Origin: Synechococcus sp. AG-683-C23
Lineage (GTDB): Bacteria; Cyanobacteriota; Cyanobacteriia; PCC-6307; Cyanobiaceae
Direction of reading: 5' to 3'
Length of the DNA stretch: 51,784 nucleotides
NCBI GenBank assembly: GCA_003208835.1
Contig: QCVD01000014.1
Coordinates: 1 to 51,784 of the forward strand
Positions 19,503 to 29,812 of the stretch are shown here, piece by piece. Below the pieces are notes generated by a model that made no database searches, was not told the origin of the DNA, and saw nothing but the letters and a program-made list of their open reading frames with translations. Positions within the stretch are counted from its first letter, which is position 1; every line of letters begins with the position of its first letter. The position numbers and the translations under genes were made by a program.

Positions 19503-22418
19503 ATGACCCAGTCACCTTCTTCTCCTCTGCTGAAGCATCCTGCGTTTAGTGGCCTGAGTCCATCTGCATCGGATCGTCTGGCGAAGGTCACCCGTCAGCT
19601 TCGCTTTGAATTGGGTCAGCAACTTTGTGATGCCAATACGATTGCTGCCCGCGTGCTTGTCATCCTGCAAGGACAGGCGCGGTTTGTGAGTCGCCGGAAC
19701 GGCCTTCTCACCACGGTGGGAAAATTCGGCCCGGGCAGTGTGATCGGTGCGGCAAGCCTGATGACAGGTGCCCCTTGTGAGCATGTGATTGCTGCCGATG
19801 AAGTGATCGCTTGTGCGATTTCGGATGAATACTGGAACGACTTATATGCCTCAGAGGATTTATTTCGCAACTGGTGCGACGCCCAGCTTTGGCCCCAAGA
19901 ACTGTTGGGTTTGCTCGAGGTTCTCGATCAGACATCCGCTGAAACGGATCAATCTCCCTTAGAGGAGCTTGGAGATGCTCTGCAATACGTTGAGAAATGC
20001 GCTCCAACAGCGAGTGCTGTCGAGGCGGCCCTTGCAAATGGACGATTGGTTTACGTCACTAGTAGTTGGGGAGAGGCCCAACTCGGCCAGCGGATTGAGT
20101 CTGGACGTGACTTGCCATCGAGTGATCGCTTCGCACTGCGATTGGTCTCCATGCCTCCATCCAAGGCAGTAGATGAAGAGCATCTACCCGCCGAATCAAT
20201 TGCCGAAGCTGTTGTTGAAACTGCCGAGCTGCTTCCACCTATCAGTCGTTTCAGCCCTGAGCGCAATGTTGTCGACAGCTTGAACATCCTGAGCGCAGAT
20301 GGGCCAATCCCTGAAACGCTTGCTTGTTTCCAAATGTTGACGCAGCTGATGAAGCTGCCGTTTCGTCGTGACTCCATCGAAAAAGTCCTTCAAGACAACA
20401 TTCGACGAGGTCTTAAGCCCAGTCTTCAGCTCTGTGGTCAGCTAGCGGCGAGTCTTGGCCTTCATGTGATGGGAGCCAAAGTCCCAGCTGTGTCTGGGAC
20501 GAGGCTGCAGGTGCCATCGATGCTTCCTTGGAAGGATGGTTTTGCTTTGGTGGTGGCGAGCAATGAGCAAGGACTCAAGTTGGCGTCTCCGAAGCACGGG
20601 ATGGTTGTTCTTGCCCCTGATGAGCTCGAAGAAAGTTTCCCGGATGGGATTGAATTGCTTCTGATGGAGCGTTCGAACGCTACGCCGGACCAAAAATTTG
20701 GTCCTGGCTGGTTTTGGCCAGCTCTCAAGCGTTATCGCAGCGTCCTAATTCAGGTGTTGGCTGCCAGTTTTGTGGTCCAGCTGTTCACGCTTGCCAACCC
20801 GTTGCTGATTCAGGTGATCATTGACAAAGTTATCAGTCAGCGCAGTCTCGATACACTTCAAGTTCTGGGTTTTGCCCTCGTTGTTGTCACGATCCTTGAG
20901 GGGATCCTTAATAGTCTCAAAACATTCTTATTTGCAGAAACCACCAACCGAATCGACCAGAGGCTTGGCTCTGAAGTGATCGACCATCTACTGCGTTTGC
21001 CTCTGGGCTACTTCGATCGTCGTCCTGTGGGTGAACTCGGCACTCGGGTGGCAGAGCTAGAAAAGATCCGCAATTTTCTTACTGGTCAGGCCTTAACCAC
21101 GATTCTTGATGCGGCTTTCTCAGTGATTTACATCATGGTGATGATTGTCTATAGCTGGTTGCTCACGTTAATTGCTCTTTCGGTGCTTCCGATTCAGATT
21201 GGCCTTACCGTTCTTGGCGCTCCGTTATTTCGACGTCAATACAGAGCTGCAGCAGAAGAAAATGCAAAAACACAGAGTCACCTCGTTGAAGTGCTCACCG
21301 GTATACAAACGGTGAAAGCTCAGAATGTGGAAATGGTGAGTCGTTGGCGTTGGCAAGAATTTTATTCCAATTACATCGCCCGCACGTTTGAGAAGACGAT
21401 TACAGGTACAGCTCTGAATCAGACTAGCTCGGTGCTGCAAAAGATTTCACAGTTGATGGTTCTATGGATTGGTGCATCTCTCGTTCTGAGTGGAGACTTA
21501 ACCCTGGGCCAATTAATTGCTTTCCGGATTATCTCTGGATATGTTACCCAGCCGTTGCTAAGACTCTCCACAATTTGGCAAAGCATTCAAGAGTTAAAAG
21601 TTAGCTTTGAGCGTTTGGCTGATGTGATCGACACACCTCAAGAATCAAATGAAGTAGATAAGTCCAAGGTGATGCTTCCCCCTATTCATGGACAAGTTCG
21701 CTTTGAAAATCTGTCTTTCAGTTTTGGACCGGGAAAGCCTGAAGTTCTTAAGGGCGTTAATCTTCAAATTGATGCCGGTACGTTTGTCGGCATCGTTGGT
21801 CAAAGTGGCAGCGGAAAAAGCACCCTAATGAAGCTTTTGCCCAGGTTGTATGACCCCACGAAGGGTCGTATCCTGATCGATGATTATGATATTAATAAAG
21901 TTGAGTTATATTCATTGCGCCGACAGATTGGAATTGTTCCCCAGGACCCTCTTCTTTTTAGTGGAACTGTGAGTGAGAATATTGCGCTCACTAACCCTGA
22001 TGTTTCAAGTGAAGAGATCGTGAAGGCAGCGCGCCTTGCGAATGCTCACGATTTCATTATGGAATTGCCCAGTGGCTACAGTACTCCAGTGGGAGAGAGG
22101 GGTGCCAACCTTTCAGGAGGTCAACGCCAGAGAGTTGCCATTGCTCGTACGTTGCTAAGTAACCCAAAGCTTTTGGTAATGGATGAAGCAACAAGTGCTT
22201 TGGATTATGAAACAGAGCGCAAGGTTTGTGACAACCTTCATGAAAAGCTAGTGGATCAAACTGTCTTTTTTATCACCCATCGTCTCTCTACAATTCGCCA
22301 AGCTGATGTGATTGTGATGATGCATCAGGGTGCCGTCGTTGAGATTGGAACCCATGATGATTTGATGAGACATAAAGGTCGGTATTTCGCCCTTTACCGT
22401 CAACAGGAGAGTGCCTGA
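19503..22418 (+). CDS. Type I secretion ABC transporter with cyclic-nucleotide-binding-like domain
   Basis: The 971-residue HlyB-family exporter has three parts. Residues about 10-135 resemble a cyclic-nucleotide-binding fold (FGPGSVIGAASLMTG). Residues about 265-385 look like a C39 peptidase domain without the catalytic Cys. Residues about 405-971 carry the transmembrane segments and ATPase: Walker A GQSGSGKST near 766, LSGGQRQR near 870, DEATSALD after it. Such proteins form the inner-membrane engine of type I secretion, moving large RTX or adhesin-like proteins straight to the outside. The HlyD partner begins three bases later. The sensor-like domain suggests ligand control, but its ligand is unknown. 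Confidence 0.92.
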   Translation: MTQSPSSPLLKHPAFSGLSPSASDRLAKVTRQLRFELGQQLCDANTIAARVLVILQGQARFVSRRNGLLTTVGKFGPGSVIGAASLMTGAPCEHVIAADEVIACAISDEYWNDLYASEDLFRNWCDAQLWPQELLGLLEVLDQTSAETDQSPLEELGDALQYVEKCAPTASAVEAALANGRLVYVTSSWGEAQLGQRIESGRDLPSSDRFALRLVSMPPSKAVDEEHLPAESIAEAVVETAELLPPISRFSPERNVVDSLNILSADGPIPETLACFQMLTQLMKLPFRRDSIEKVLQDNIRRGLKPSLQLCGQLAASLGLHVMGAKVPAVSGTRLQVPSMLPWKDGFALVVASNEQGLKLASPKHGMVVLAPDELEESFPDGIELLLMERSNATPDQKFGPGWFWPALKRYRSVLIQVLAASFVVQLFTLANPLLIQVIIDKVISQRSLDTLQVLGFALVVVTILEGILNSLKTFLFAETTNRIDQRLGSEVIDHLLRLPLGYFDRRPVGELGTRVAELEKIRNFLTGQALTTILDAAFSVIYIMVMIVYSWLLTLIALSVLPIQIGLTVLGAPLFRRQYRAAAEENAKTQSHLVEVLTGIQTVKAQNVEMVSRWRWQEFYSNYIARTFEKTITGTALNQTSSVLQKISQLMVLWIGASLVLSGDLTLGQLIAFRIISGYVTQPLLRLSTIWQSIQELKVSFERLADVIDTPQESNEVDKSKVMLPPIHGQVRFENLSFSFGPGKPEVLKGVNLQIDAGTFVGIVGQSGSGKSTLMKLLPRLYDPTKGRILIDDYDINKVELYSLRRQIGIVPQDPLLFSGTVSENIALTNPDVSSEEIVKAARLANAHDFIMELPSGYSTPVGERGANLSGGQRQRVAIARTLLSNPKLLVMDEATSALDYETERKVCDNLHEKLVDQTVFFITHRLSTIRQADVIVMMHQGAVVEIGTHDDLMRHKGRYFALYRQQESA

Positions 22419-22420
22419 TC

Positions 22421-23569
22421 ATGAAACTCAATCCATTTAAAGTTCTCGACCCTGATTACAAACAAGATGATAAAGATGCATCAAAATACGATGAATCAGT
22501 TCTCCAGCAGAGCCGGTTTTGGATGCGAACAGTCACGTGGACGTTGATTGGAACAACTGTATTTGGTATTGCCTGGCTGGCCATCGCTCGAACTGAAGAA
22601 ATTGTTGTGGCGAAGGGTCAATTAGAGCCAGTTGGTTCCGTTCAAGATATCCAGATGCCTGTCGGTGGTGTTGTTGACGACATCCTTGTGGAAGAGGGTG
22701 ACGCGGTTAGGAAGGGGGAGATATTGATGAAGCTTGATACTGAGGCGAGTGAGCAACAACGCGAAAGCCTCGAAGCATCGATCAAGTTTAAGGGAGTTGA
22801 GCGCAACAAATACTTAGAGATGAATACCGCTCAGATTCAGATGTTGGAAAAAAATCTCTCCTTACAGTTTGAGATTCTTGATCGTTACCAGCAGCTTGAG
22901 GAGTCTGGTGCTGCTTCTGAGCTTCAATTTTTATCTCAACGCAACACTGTTGAAGAGACGCGTGGTCGTTTGATGCAGACCAAGGCAGATCGCTTTAGGC
23001 AGTTGTCTCTCTTGGATCAACAACTTGCCGAGCTCAAGAGTCGATTGGCTGAGGTTCGAGTGACCTTGCGTTATCAACAGCTCAAATCCCCTGTGGACGG
23101 AGTTGTCTTTGATTTGAAGCCTACCGCATCTGGTTTTACGGCCCAGTCCACCCAGACTGTGATGAAGGTGGTGCCCTTTGGTGCCCTCGAAGCCAAGGTC
23201 GAAGTGCCTAGCAACAAAATTGGTTTCGTAAAAATCCCTGTTGGTTGCCCAAAAAAATTGGCAGATTGCATGAATGCTGATATCAGTATTGATTCATATC
23301 CGTCGACGGATTTTGGTGTGATTGAAGGAAAAGTCACAAGCATTGCCTCCGATGCGCTAGCTCCTGACCAACAGGAACAGCGACAAGAATATAGTTTTCC
23401 GGTCACTATTGAGTTAAGCAAGCAAATATTGCAGTTAAAAAGCGGTTCGAAACTTCCATTGCAGGTTGGCATGAGTCTTACGGCGAATATCAAGTTGCGT
23501 AAGGTGTCTTATTTGCAGTTATTGCTGGGTGAGTTTCAGGACAAAGCTGAATCATTGCAGCGTCTCTGA
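22421..23569 (+). CDS. HlyD-family membrane fusion protein
   Basis: This 382-residue adaptor has one transmembrane segment near residues 35-57 (TLIGTTVFGIAWLAIA), a lipoyl half-motif with PVGGVVDDILVEEGDAV near 80, and a long coiled coil (about 110-210). The second lipoyl half with LKSPVDGVVFDL and a beta-barrel region follow. Type I secretion adaptors bridge the ABC exporter to an outer-membrane TolC channel. The coding region follows the exporter with two bases between, which indicates one transcript. No TolC gene is in the window. Confidence 0.92.
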   Translation: MKLNPFKVLDPDYKQDDKDASKYDESVLQQSRFWMRTVTWTLIGTTVFGIAWLAIARTEEIVVAKGQLEPVGSVQDIQMPVGGVVDDILVEEGDAVRKGEILMKLDTEASEQQRESLEASIKFKGVERNKYLEMNTAQIQMLEKNLSLQFEILDRYQQLEESGAASELQFLSQRNTVEETRGRLMQTKADRFRQLSLLDQQLAELKSRLAEVRVTLRYQQLKSPVDGVVFDLKPTASGFTAQSTQTVMKVVPFGALEAKVEVPSNKIGFVKIPVGCPKKLADCMNADISIDSYPSTDFGVIEGKVTSIASDALAPDQQEQRQEYSFPVTIELSKQILQLKSGSKLPLQVGMSLTANIKLRKVSYLQLLLGEFQDKAESLQRL

Positions 23570-23575
23570 TCTGAC

Positions 23576-24826
23576 GTGAAAATTCTTTTTATTCATCAAA
23601 ATTTTCCTGGGCAATATGTTCATATTGTTCAGCGGTTGGCTAGTCAAGGTGGGCATCAAATAGTTGCTTTAGGGATTAACTCCCTTGATAAAAGTCGTTT
23701 TGTTTCTGAAAAATTTCAATATTTTCGCTATCCGATCACTCGTGGTAATGCGAAGGATGTTCATTCATTAGTAATGGAAACAGAAACGAAAGTGATTCGT
23801 GCTGAGGGATGTGTGAGAGCGGCTGAACAGCTCAAGAAAAAGGGTTTTGAGCCTGATCTTATTTGTGCACATCCTGGTTGGGGTGAACCCTTGTTCCTAA
23901 AGGCCATCTGGCCGGAAACTCCTCTATTGTGTTATCAAGAATTTTTTTATAATGAGCATGGCTTTGATTCCGATTTTGATCCTGAATTTCAGGAGGAACG
24001 GGGTTGGTATTCCCAAGCTAAATTGTTGATGAAGAATGCATATTTGCATTTAACGCTTGATCAGGCGGATTGGAATGTGTCTCCAACTCATTTCCAGGCC
24101 AGTAGCTTTCCGAAACATCACCAACGTCAAATCAGCGTGATTCACGATGGAGTGGATCTACATCGCGCCATCCCCAACCCTTCTGCTGCTTCTCTCTCCT
24201 TGCCGGATGGGACCGTACTTAAAAAGGGGCAGTCGATTGTCACCTTTGTGAATCGTAGTCTCGAGCCCTATCGCGGCTGCCATACATTTATTCGTTCAAT
24301 TCCTGAACTTCAGCGTCACTGCCCAGAAGCGCAGATCGTGATTGTTGGGGAAAATCAAGGTGTGAGTTATGGCTCTGCCTGCCCGCAGGGGGAATGGAAA
24401 GATCGCTTTATGGCCGAAATTGAGGGGCGTTACGACCCCTCTCGCGTTCATTTCACGGGTCAGTTGCCCTATGAACAATTTATTCCGTTGCTACAGCTCA
24501 GTGCTTGCCATGTGTATCTCACTTATCCGTTCGTGATGAGTTGGAGTCTCTTGGAAGCGATGGCTTGTGGTTGTGCTGTGGTCGGCTCTGATACCGGTCC
24601 GGTGCGGGAGGTGATTCGCCACGGTCAAAATGGTTTGTTGGTGGACTTTTTCTCTCCTGACGATCTGGCTTCAGCCGTGGCTGAACTGTTGCAGGATCCG
24701 CAGCGATCAAAGCTGTTTGGAGAGGAAGCAAGGCGCACTGTTGAAAAAACTTATGACCTCGATGCCTGTGTCACGCGTCAGTTGGCTTTGATGGACCTCG
24801 TTGCAAGTGGAAGCATTCAAGGGTGA
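23576..24826 (+). CDS. Glycosyltransferase family 4-like
   Basis: The 416-residue GT-B enzyme, from GTG 23576, starts with MKILFIHQNFPGQY, has VTFVNRSLEPYRGCHTFI in the linker, and shows the donor-site ending SWSLLEAMACGCAVVGSDTGPVREVI with the conserved Glu. It lies six bases after the HlyD gene, which is close enough for one operon. That placement suggests it either modifies the secreted protein or simply shares a transcript with the sugar genes downstream. Substrates are not predictable. Confidence 0.85.
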   Translation: MKILFIHQNFPGQYVHIVQRLASQGGHQIVALGINSLDKSRFVSEKFQYFRYPITRGNAKDVHSLVMETETKVIRAEGCVRAAEQLKKKGFEPDLICAHPGWGEPLFLKAIWPETPLLCYQEFFYNEHGFDSDFDPEFQEERGWYSQAKLLMKNAYLHLTLDQADWNVSPTHFQASSFPKHHQRQISVIHDGVDLHRAIPNPSAASLSLPDGTVLKKGQSIVTFVNRSLEPYRGCHTFIRSIPELQRHCPEAQIVIVGENQGVSYGSACPQGEWKDRFMAEIEGRYDPSRVHFTGQLPYEQFIPLLQLSACHVYLTYPFVMSWSLLEAMACGCAVVGSDTGPVREVIRHGQNGLLVDFFSPDDLASAVAELLQDPQRSKLFGEEARRTVEKTYDLDACVTRQLALMDLVASGSIQG

Positions 24827-24866
24827 TCTCCCTGCAGACTGAACTATTGACGCAGAACCCAGCATT

Positions 24867-26159
24867 GTGACTCACCTGCAGAGCCTGAGGGGGATGGTTG
24901 ATTTGCTGCCGCAGGTATTGCTGCGCTGGCAAGCCGTTGAAGCCGCGGCTCGCATCCATTTCCAACGCTCTGGTTTTGGAGAGATCCGTACGCCGCTGAT
25001 GGAACCCACGGACTTGTTTTGCCGTGGCATTGGTGAGGCCACTGATGTTGTGGGTAAGGAGATGTATACCTTTCGCGATCGTGGAGATCGTTCATGCACG
25101 CTGCGTCCGGAAGGGACGGCATCGGTGGTGCGTGCAGCGCTGCAGCATGGCTTGCTGACCCAGGGGCCTCAGAAGCTTTGGTATGCAGGGCCGATGTTTC
25201 GTTATGAGCGTCCTCAGGCCGGACGTCAACGGCAATTTCATCAGATTGGTGTGGAGTGGCTTGGGGCGTCGAGTCCTCGTTCCGACGTCGAGGTGATTGC
25301 CCTCGCTTGGGACTTTTTGGCGTCGTTGGGTGTGGGTGGTTTGGAATTGCAACTGAACAGCCTCGGTTCAGTTGATGATCGGAAGGCCTTTCGTACGGCT
25401 CTTGTGGGCTGGCTCGAGCAGAGAGTTGATCAGTTGGATGAGGATTCTTGCGCCCGTTTATCCACGAACCCGCTGCGCATTCTGGATTCCAAAAACAAGG
25501 CGACTCAGCTGTTGTTGGAATCGGCTCCGACGTTGACTGAGTCCTTGAGCCCTGAGAGTCGGAGCCGATTTGATGCTGTTCAGCACGGGCTGACCACTCT
25601 TGGGATCCCATTTCGTCTTAACCATCGCTTGGTGCGTGGTTTGGATTACTACTGCCACACCGCTTTTGAGATCACGAGTGACCAGCTCGGTGCTCAGGCG
25701 ACAGTGTGTGGTGGCGGTCGTTACGACGGTTTGATCTGTCAATTGGGTGGTGTAGAGACCCCTGCTGTGGGATGGGCGCTTGGCTTAGAGCGTTTGCTTT
25801 TGGTGCTTGAGGAAGCTTCGAAAGCTGAACCCACAGGTCGTGCCTCCCAACTCACGCGTGCGCCGAAGCCGGATGCCTATCTGATAAACCGGGGCTTTCA
25901 GGCTGAGCAAGCCGCGCTTGTCTTGGCTCGCGCCTTGCGATCTCAGGGTTTGACAGTGGAGCTCGACAGCAGTGGGGCTGCTTTTGGAAAGCAGTTCAAG
26001 CGGGCGGACCGCTGTGGCGCGCGTTTTGCCCTGGTACTGGGAGATGAGGAGGCGGGTCGCGATGAGGTGTTGATCAAGCCGCTTCTCGAGAAAGGAGATG
26101 AATCCACTTGGGCAATTGATGCCATCTCCGCGATGGTGGATCTCTTACAGAGCCGCTAA
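24867..26159 (+). CDS. hisS: Histidyl-tRNA synthetase
   Basis: From GTG 24867 the protein has 430 residues, the usual size. It contains LRGMVDLLP near the start, class II motif 2 around [18 protein letters not shown], the HisRS-specific [12 protein letters not shown], and motif 3 [15 protein letters not shown]-terminal anticodon-binding domain follows. It charges tRNA-His. Its stop overlaps the start of the UDP-xylose synthase gene (TAATG), so a housekeeping gene is translationally linked to surface-sugar genes. Confidence 0.96.
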   Translation: MTHLQSLRGMVDLLPQVLLRWQAVEAAARIHFQRSGFGEIRTPLMEPTDLFCRGIGEATDVVGKEMYTFRDRGDRSCTLRPEGTASVVRAALQHGLLTQGPQKLWYAGPMFRYERPQAGRQRQFHQIGVEWLGASSPRSDVEVIALAWDFLASLGVGGLELQLNSLGSVDDRKAFRTALVGWLEQRVDQLDEDSCARLSTNPLRILDSKNKATQLLLESAPTLTESLSPESRSRFDAVQHGLTTLGIPFRLNHRLVRGLDYYCHTAFEITSDQLGAQATVCGGGRYDGLICQLGGVETPAVGWALGLERLLLVLEEASKAEPTGRASQLTRAPKPDAYLINRGFQAEQAALVLARALRSQGLTVELDSSGAAFGKQFKRADRCGARFALVLGDEEAGRDEVLIKPLLEKGDESTWAIDAISAMVDLLQSR

Positions 26160-27109
26160 TGCTGATTCATTTAGTCACTGGAGGAGCTGGTTTTCTTGGC
26201 TCTCACCTGATTGATCGCTTGATGGACGCCGGTGAAGAGGTGATTTGCCTCGACAATTACTTCACTGGTCGTAAATGCAATATCGATCGCTGGATTGGTC
26301 ACCCACGCTTTGAGTTGATCCGCCACGACGTCACAGAGCCCATCAAGCTTGAGGTGGAACGCATTTGGCATCTGGCCTGCCCCGCATCCCCGATTCACTA
26401 CCAGTTCAATCCCGTCAAAACTGCGAAAACCAGTTTTATTGGCACTTACAACATGCTCGGATTAGCCAGGCGCGTTGGCGCGCGTCTGCTGCTGGCGAGT
26501 ACCAGTGAGGTGTATGGCGATCCTGAGATTCATCCGCAGCCCGAAAGCTATCGCGGCTCAGTGAATCCGATCGGAATTCGGAGTTGCTACGACGAGGGAA
26601 AGCGCATTGCTGAAACCCTTTGCTTCGATTACCAGCGGATGAATGCCGTGGAAGTGCGTGTGGCGCGAATTTTCAACACCTACGGACCTCGGATGTTGAT
26701 CGATGACGGCAGGGTTGTGAGCAACTTCATTGTGCAGGCCCTCCGCGGGGAGCCGCTCACAATTTATGGCGATGGTTCCCAGAGCCGCTCGTTCTGTTAC
26801 GTGAGTGATTTGGTTGATGGTTTGATGCGGTTAATGGGTGGGGAGCACACCGGTCCGATGAATCTGGGAAATCCTGATGAATTCACGATTCGGGAGTTGG
26901 CCGATCAGGTGCGGCAATGCATCAACCCTGATCTGCCGTTGATCGAAAAGCCCTTGCCCCCAGACGATCCCCGTCAACGCCAGCCCGATATTGGTTTTGC
27001 CAAGAGTTCCTTGGGCTGGGAGCCCACTGTGTCACTGAAGCAAGGCTTGGGCCCCACTATCGACTCCTTCCGTAATCTCCTTGCACTTCAAGGGGACGCA
27101 GCAGCGTGA
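26159..27109 (+). CDS. UDP-glucuronate decarboxylase (UDP-xylose synthase)
   Basis: The 316-residue extended short-chain dehydrogenase has [17 protein letters not shown] at residues 6-22, [17 protein letters not shown] near 117, and [13 protein letters not shown] with Tyr and Lys of the active site near 142. The EVYGDP and YDEGKR motifs are typical of UXS. The enzyme decarboxylates UDP-glucuronate to UDP-xylose using bound NAD. The next gene makes its substrate, and the two overlap (GTGA), so they form one pathway unit. Confidence 0.92.
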   Translation: MLIHLVTGGAGFLGSHLIDRLMDAGEEVICLDNYFTGRKCNIDRWIGHPRFELIRHDVTEPIKLEVERIWHLACPASPIHYQFNPVKTAKTSFIGTYNMLGLARRVGARLLLASTSEVYGDPEIHPQPESYRGSVNPIGIRSCYDEGKRIAETLCFDYQRMNAVEVRVARIFNTYGPRMLIDDGRVVSNFIVQALRGEPLTIYGDGSQSRSFCYVSDLVDGLMRLMGGEHTGPMNLGNPDEFTIRELADQVRQCINPDLPLIEKPLPPDDPRQRQPDIGFAKSSLGWEPTVSLKQGLGPTIDSFRNLLALQGDAAA

Positions 27110-28509
27110 AGGTTCAACGCATCTGCTGTATCGGTGCGGGCTATGTCGGCGGACCCACCATGGCGGTGATCGCTGACCGCTGCCCTGCGATTCAAGTGAC
27201 AGTGGTTGATCTCAACCAGGCTCGTATTGATGCTTGGAATGATTCCGATCTCACCAAGCTTCCTGTGTATGAACCTGGGCTCGATGCCGTGGTGGCGCGG
27301 GCACGGGGTCGAAACCTGACCTTTTCTACATCTGTTGAGGCGTCAATTGCCGCCGCCGACATGGTGTTCATTTCTGTGAATACCCCAACAAAGACTAAGG
27401 GGCTTGGTGCTGGCCAGGCCAGCGACTTGCGCTGGGTGGAAGCCTGTGCCCGTCAGGTGGCAACGGCGGCGACAGGCCACACTATTGTTGTCGAAAAAAG
27501 CACCCTGCCGGTGCGCACGGCCGCTGCGATCAAAACGATCTTGGAGGCAGCCCAGGAGGAGGGCTCGTTGCACACCTTTTCTGTGCTGTCGAACCCTGAG
27601 TTTTTGGCAGAAGGCACTGCTATCGGTGATTTGGAGTCCCCGGATCGTGTGTTGATTGGTGGAGACGACACGTCATCGATTGATGCGTTGGCGGAGATTT
27701 ATGGCCATTGGGTTGCCTCGGAAAAAATACTGCGAACCAACCTCTGGAGTAGTGAACTCTCCAAGCTCACGGCTAATGCTTTTTTGGCTCAGCGCATTAG
27801 CTCGATCAATTCGATTGCAGCGTTTTGCGAGGCCAGTGGTGCTGATGTGCGTGAGGTGGCTAGGGCGATCGGGACTGATAGCCGGATTGGTTCAAAGTTT
27901 TTGAATGCAGGCCCAGGTTTTGGTGGAAGTTGCTTTCAAAAAGACATCCTCAACCTGGTTTATCTCTGTCGTCATTTCGGCCTCCCAGAAGTCGCTGATT
28001 ATTGGTTAAGTGTGGTGAAGCTGAACACGTGGCAGCAACACCGCATTGCTCGCCTTGTGGTGGAACAGTTGTTTGGAACTGTGACGGGCAAACGTTTGGC
28101 GATTTTGGGGTTTGCATTTAAGGCCAACACCAACGACACGCGCGAAGCGCCGGCGATCCGCATCGCCCGTGATCTTCTGGAAGAGGGGGCTCAGCTCTCA
28201 ATTCATGATCCAAAGGTGGCGGAAGCACAGATCAGCCGTGATCTGCAACTGGAACCAGCTTCTACAGCAGATGGCTTAAGCGGAACAGGCAGTTGGGCTC
28301 AGGCCACCTCTATTGAAGCGGCGGTCCAGGGTGCCGATGCTGTTTTGATCCTCACGGAATGGCAGAACTATCGCGAACTGAATTGGTCTGATCTTGCAGC
28401 TTTGATGCGCCGACCGGCTTGGGTGTTTGATGCCCGTGCCGTGGTCGATCCCGTAGCAGTGAAAGCCGCTGGATTGAGGTTGTGGCGTATTGGTGACGGC
28501 GAGGGTTGA
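27106..28509 (+). CDS. ugd: UDP-glucose 6-dehydrogenase
   Basis: This 467-residue protein from GTG 27106 has [17 protein letters not shown] at the NAD site, [12 protein letters not shown] near 165, and the catalytic Cys in [13 protein letters not shown] near 276. The long form with GGPTMA resembles the eukaryotic-type Ugd rather than the shorter E. coli form. It oxidises UDP-glucose twice to UDP-glucuronate, feeding both neighbours: the decarboxylase before it and the epimerase after it. Confidence 0.95.
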   Translation: MKVQRICCIGAGYVGGPTMAVIADRCPAIQVTVVDLNQARIDAWNDSDLTKLPVYEPGLDAVVARARGRNLTFSTSVEASIAAADMVFISVNTPTKTKGLGAGQASDLRWVEACARQVATAATGHTIVVEKSTLPVRTAAAIKTILEAAQEEGSLHTFSVLSNPEFLAEGTAIGDLESPDRVLIGGDDTSSIDALAEIYGHWVASEKILRTNLWSSELSKLTANAFLAQRISSINSIAAFCEASGADVREVARAIGTDSRIGSKFLNAGPGFGGSCFQKDILNLVYLCRHFGLPEVADYWLSVVKLNTWQQHRIARLVVEQLFGTVTGKRLAILGFAFKANTNDTREAPAIRIARDLLEEGAQLSIHDPKVAEAQISRDLQLEPASTADGLSGTGSWAQATSIEAAVQGADAVLILTEWQNYRELNWSDLAALMRRPAWVFDARAVVDPVAVKAAGLRLWRIGDGEG

Positions 28510-29531
28510 TGACACGCACTGTTCTGGTCACCGGTGCAGCAGGTTTTATTGGTGCCGCTTTTTCCCAGCGCCTACTTCAACAGGGCGATCGCGTGGTGGG
28601 TGTCGATAATCTCAATACCTATTACGACCCAGCTTTGAAGCAGGCGCGTCTGTGCCAGATCGAGGCGGTCGCACCAGAGGGCAACTGGCGGTTTGAGCCA
28701 GTCGCTCTTGAGGATGGTGAGGCTCTGATGGAGCTGTTCTCAGCTGAACAGCCTCAGGTGGTGGTGAATTTGGCAGCCCAAGCTGGTGTGCGTTATTCGA
28801 TTGAGAATCCTTCTGCCTATATCCAGAGCAATCTCGTTGGCTTTGGTCACATCCTTGAGGGCTGTCGACATCATGGTGTGGGCAATTTGGTGTATGCCTC
28901 CAGCAGCTCGGTGTATGGCGGCAACCGCAATCTGCCCTTTGATGAACGTCAACCGGTGAATCATCCGGTGAGCCTTTACGCCGCCAGTAAGAAGGCCAAC
29001 GAGTTGATGGCGCACACCTACAGCCATCTCTATGGACTCTCTGCAACGGGCTTGCGCTTTTTCACGGTGTATGGGCCTTGGGGACGCCCAGATATGGCAC
29101 CGATGTTGTTTGCCCGGGCGATTTTGGCGGGTGAACCGATCAAGGTGTTCAACCACGGCAAAATGCAGCGCGATTTCACCTATATCGACGACATTGTGGA
29201 AGGGGTGCTGCGTTGCTGCGATAAGCCTGCGACGACCAATTCCAATTTCGATCCTTTCCAACCTGATCCTGCAACAGCAGCCGCGCCGCATCGTGTGTTC
29301 AATATTGGTAACAGCCAACCCACGGAGTTAATGCGTTTCATTGAGGTGATGGAGCAAGCACTTGGATGCGAAGCCATCAAAGATTTGCAGCCGATGCAGC
29401 CTGGGGATGTGGTGGCCACGGCAGCTGATACCACTGCACTTGAAGAATGGGTCGGATTTAGTCCTTCGACGCCGATTGAACTTGGCGTCGAACGGTTTGC
29501 TCAGTGGTATCGATCGTTCTACAACGTCTAA
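28509..29531 (+). CDS. UDP-glucuronate 4-epimerase
   Basis: The 340-residue protein from ATG 28509 overlaps the ugd stop (TGATG). It has VTGAAGFIGAAFSQRL, VDNLNTYYDPALKQARL, YASSSSVYGGNRNLPF, and YAASKKANELMAH with active-site Tyr and Lys near residue 158. The DNLNTYYDP motif is characteristic of CapI/GAE-type enzymes converting UDP-glucuronate to UDP-galacturonate. It ends the long plus-strand run, 11 bases before a strong hairpin. Confidence 0.9.
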   Translation: MTRTVLVTGAAGFIGAAFSQRLLQQGDRVVGVDNLNTYYDPALKQARLCQIEAVAPEGNWRFEPVALEDGEALMELFSAEQPQVVVNLAAQAGVRYSIENPSAYIQSNLVGFGHILEGCRHHGVGNLVYASSSSVYGGNRNLPFDERQPVNHPVSLYAASKKANELMAHTYSHLYGLSATGLRFFTVYGPWGRPDMAPMLFARAILAGEPIKVFNHGKMQRDFTYIDDIVEGVLRCCDKPATTNSNFDPFQPDPATAAAPHRVFNIGNSQPTELMRFIEVMEQALGCEAIKDLQPMQPGDVVATAADTTALEEWVGFSPSTPIELGVERFAQWYRSFYNV

Positions 29532-29542
29532 ATGTTCTATGT

Positions 29543-29586
29543 ATGCATAAAAAAGGCTGGCCTTATGGCCAGCCTTTTTTATGCAT
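29543..29586. terminator. Perfect 20-bp hairpin, likely bidirectional terminator
   Basis: Bases 29543-29562 are the exact reverse complement of 29567-29586, with a four-base TTAT loop. The GC-rich core GGCTGGCC is flanked by six A on one side and six T on the other, so a U-run follows the hairpin in either direction. It lies between the convergent ends of the UDP-sugar operon and psbJ and can end both transcripts. Confidence 0.93.
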
Positions 29587-29600
29587 TGCTGCAAAAGAAT

Positions 29601-29801
29601 TCAGGCGGAACCGACTCCGGTGTACGCCCCGAAAAAGAACAAGCCGACGACGAAAAATACAGCCATGCCTCCAGCCGTTGCAACGAGCCAGAGCGGCAAA
29701 ACGCCTTCAGTCCAGCGGGAGCGCCAAGCCACTGCTGGGCGTCCGTCGGGAAGACGATCTGGAATACGGCCGTCAGGATAGAGAGATTTTTTGCTGCTCA
29801 T
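29601..29801 (-). CDS. psbJ: Photosystem II protein J
   Basis: The 66-residue protein has one membrane segment (about 36-58: [20 protein letters not shown]) and the PsbJ ending [11 protein letters not shown]. PsbJ is a thylakoid subunit near cytochrome b559 that affects plastoquinone exchange. The N-terminal extension of about 25 residues is longer than in many PsbJ proteins, as is usual in marine Synechococcus. It is the last gene of psbEFLJ and abuts the terminator. Confidence 0.95.
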
Positions 29802-29812
29802 GATTCAGAGTC

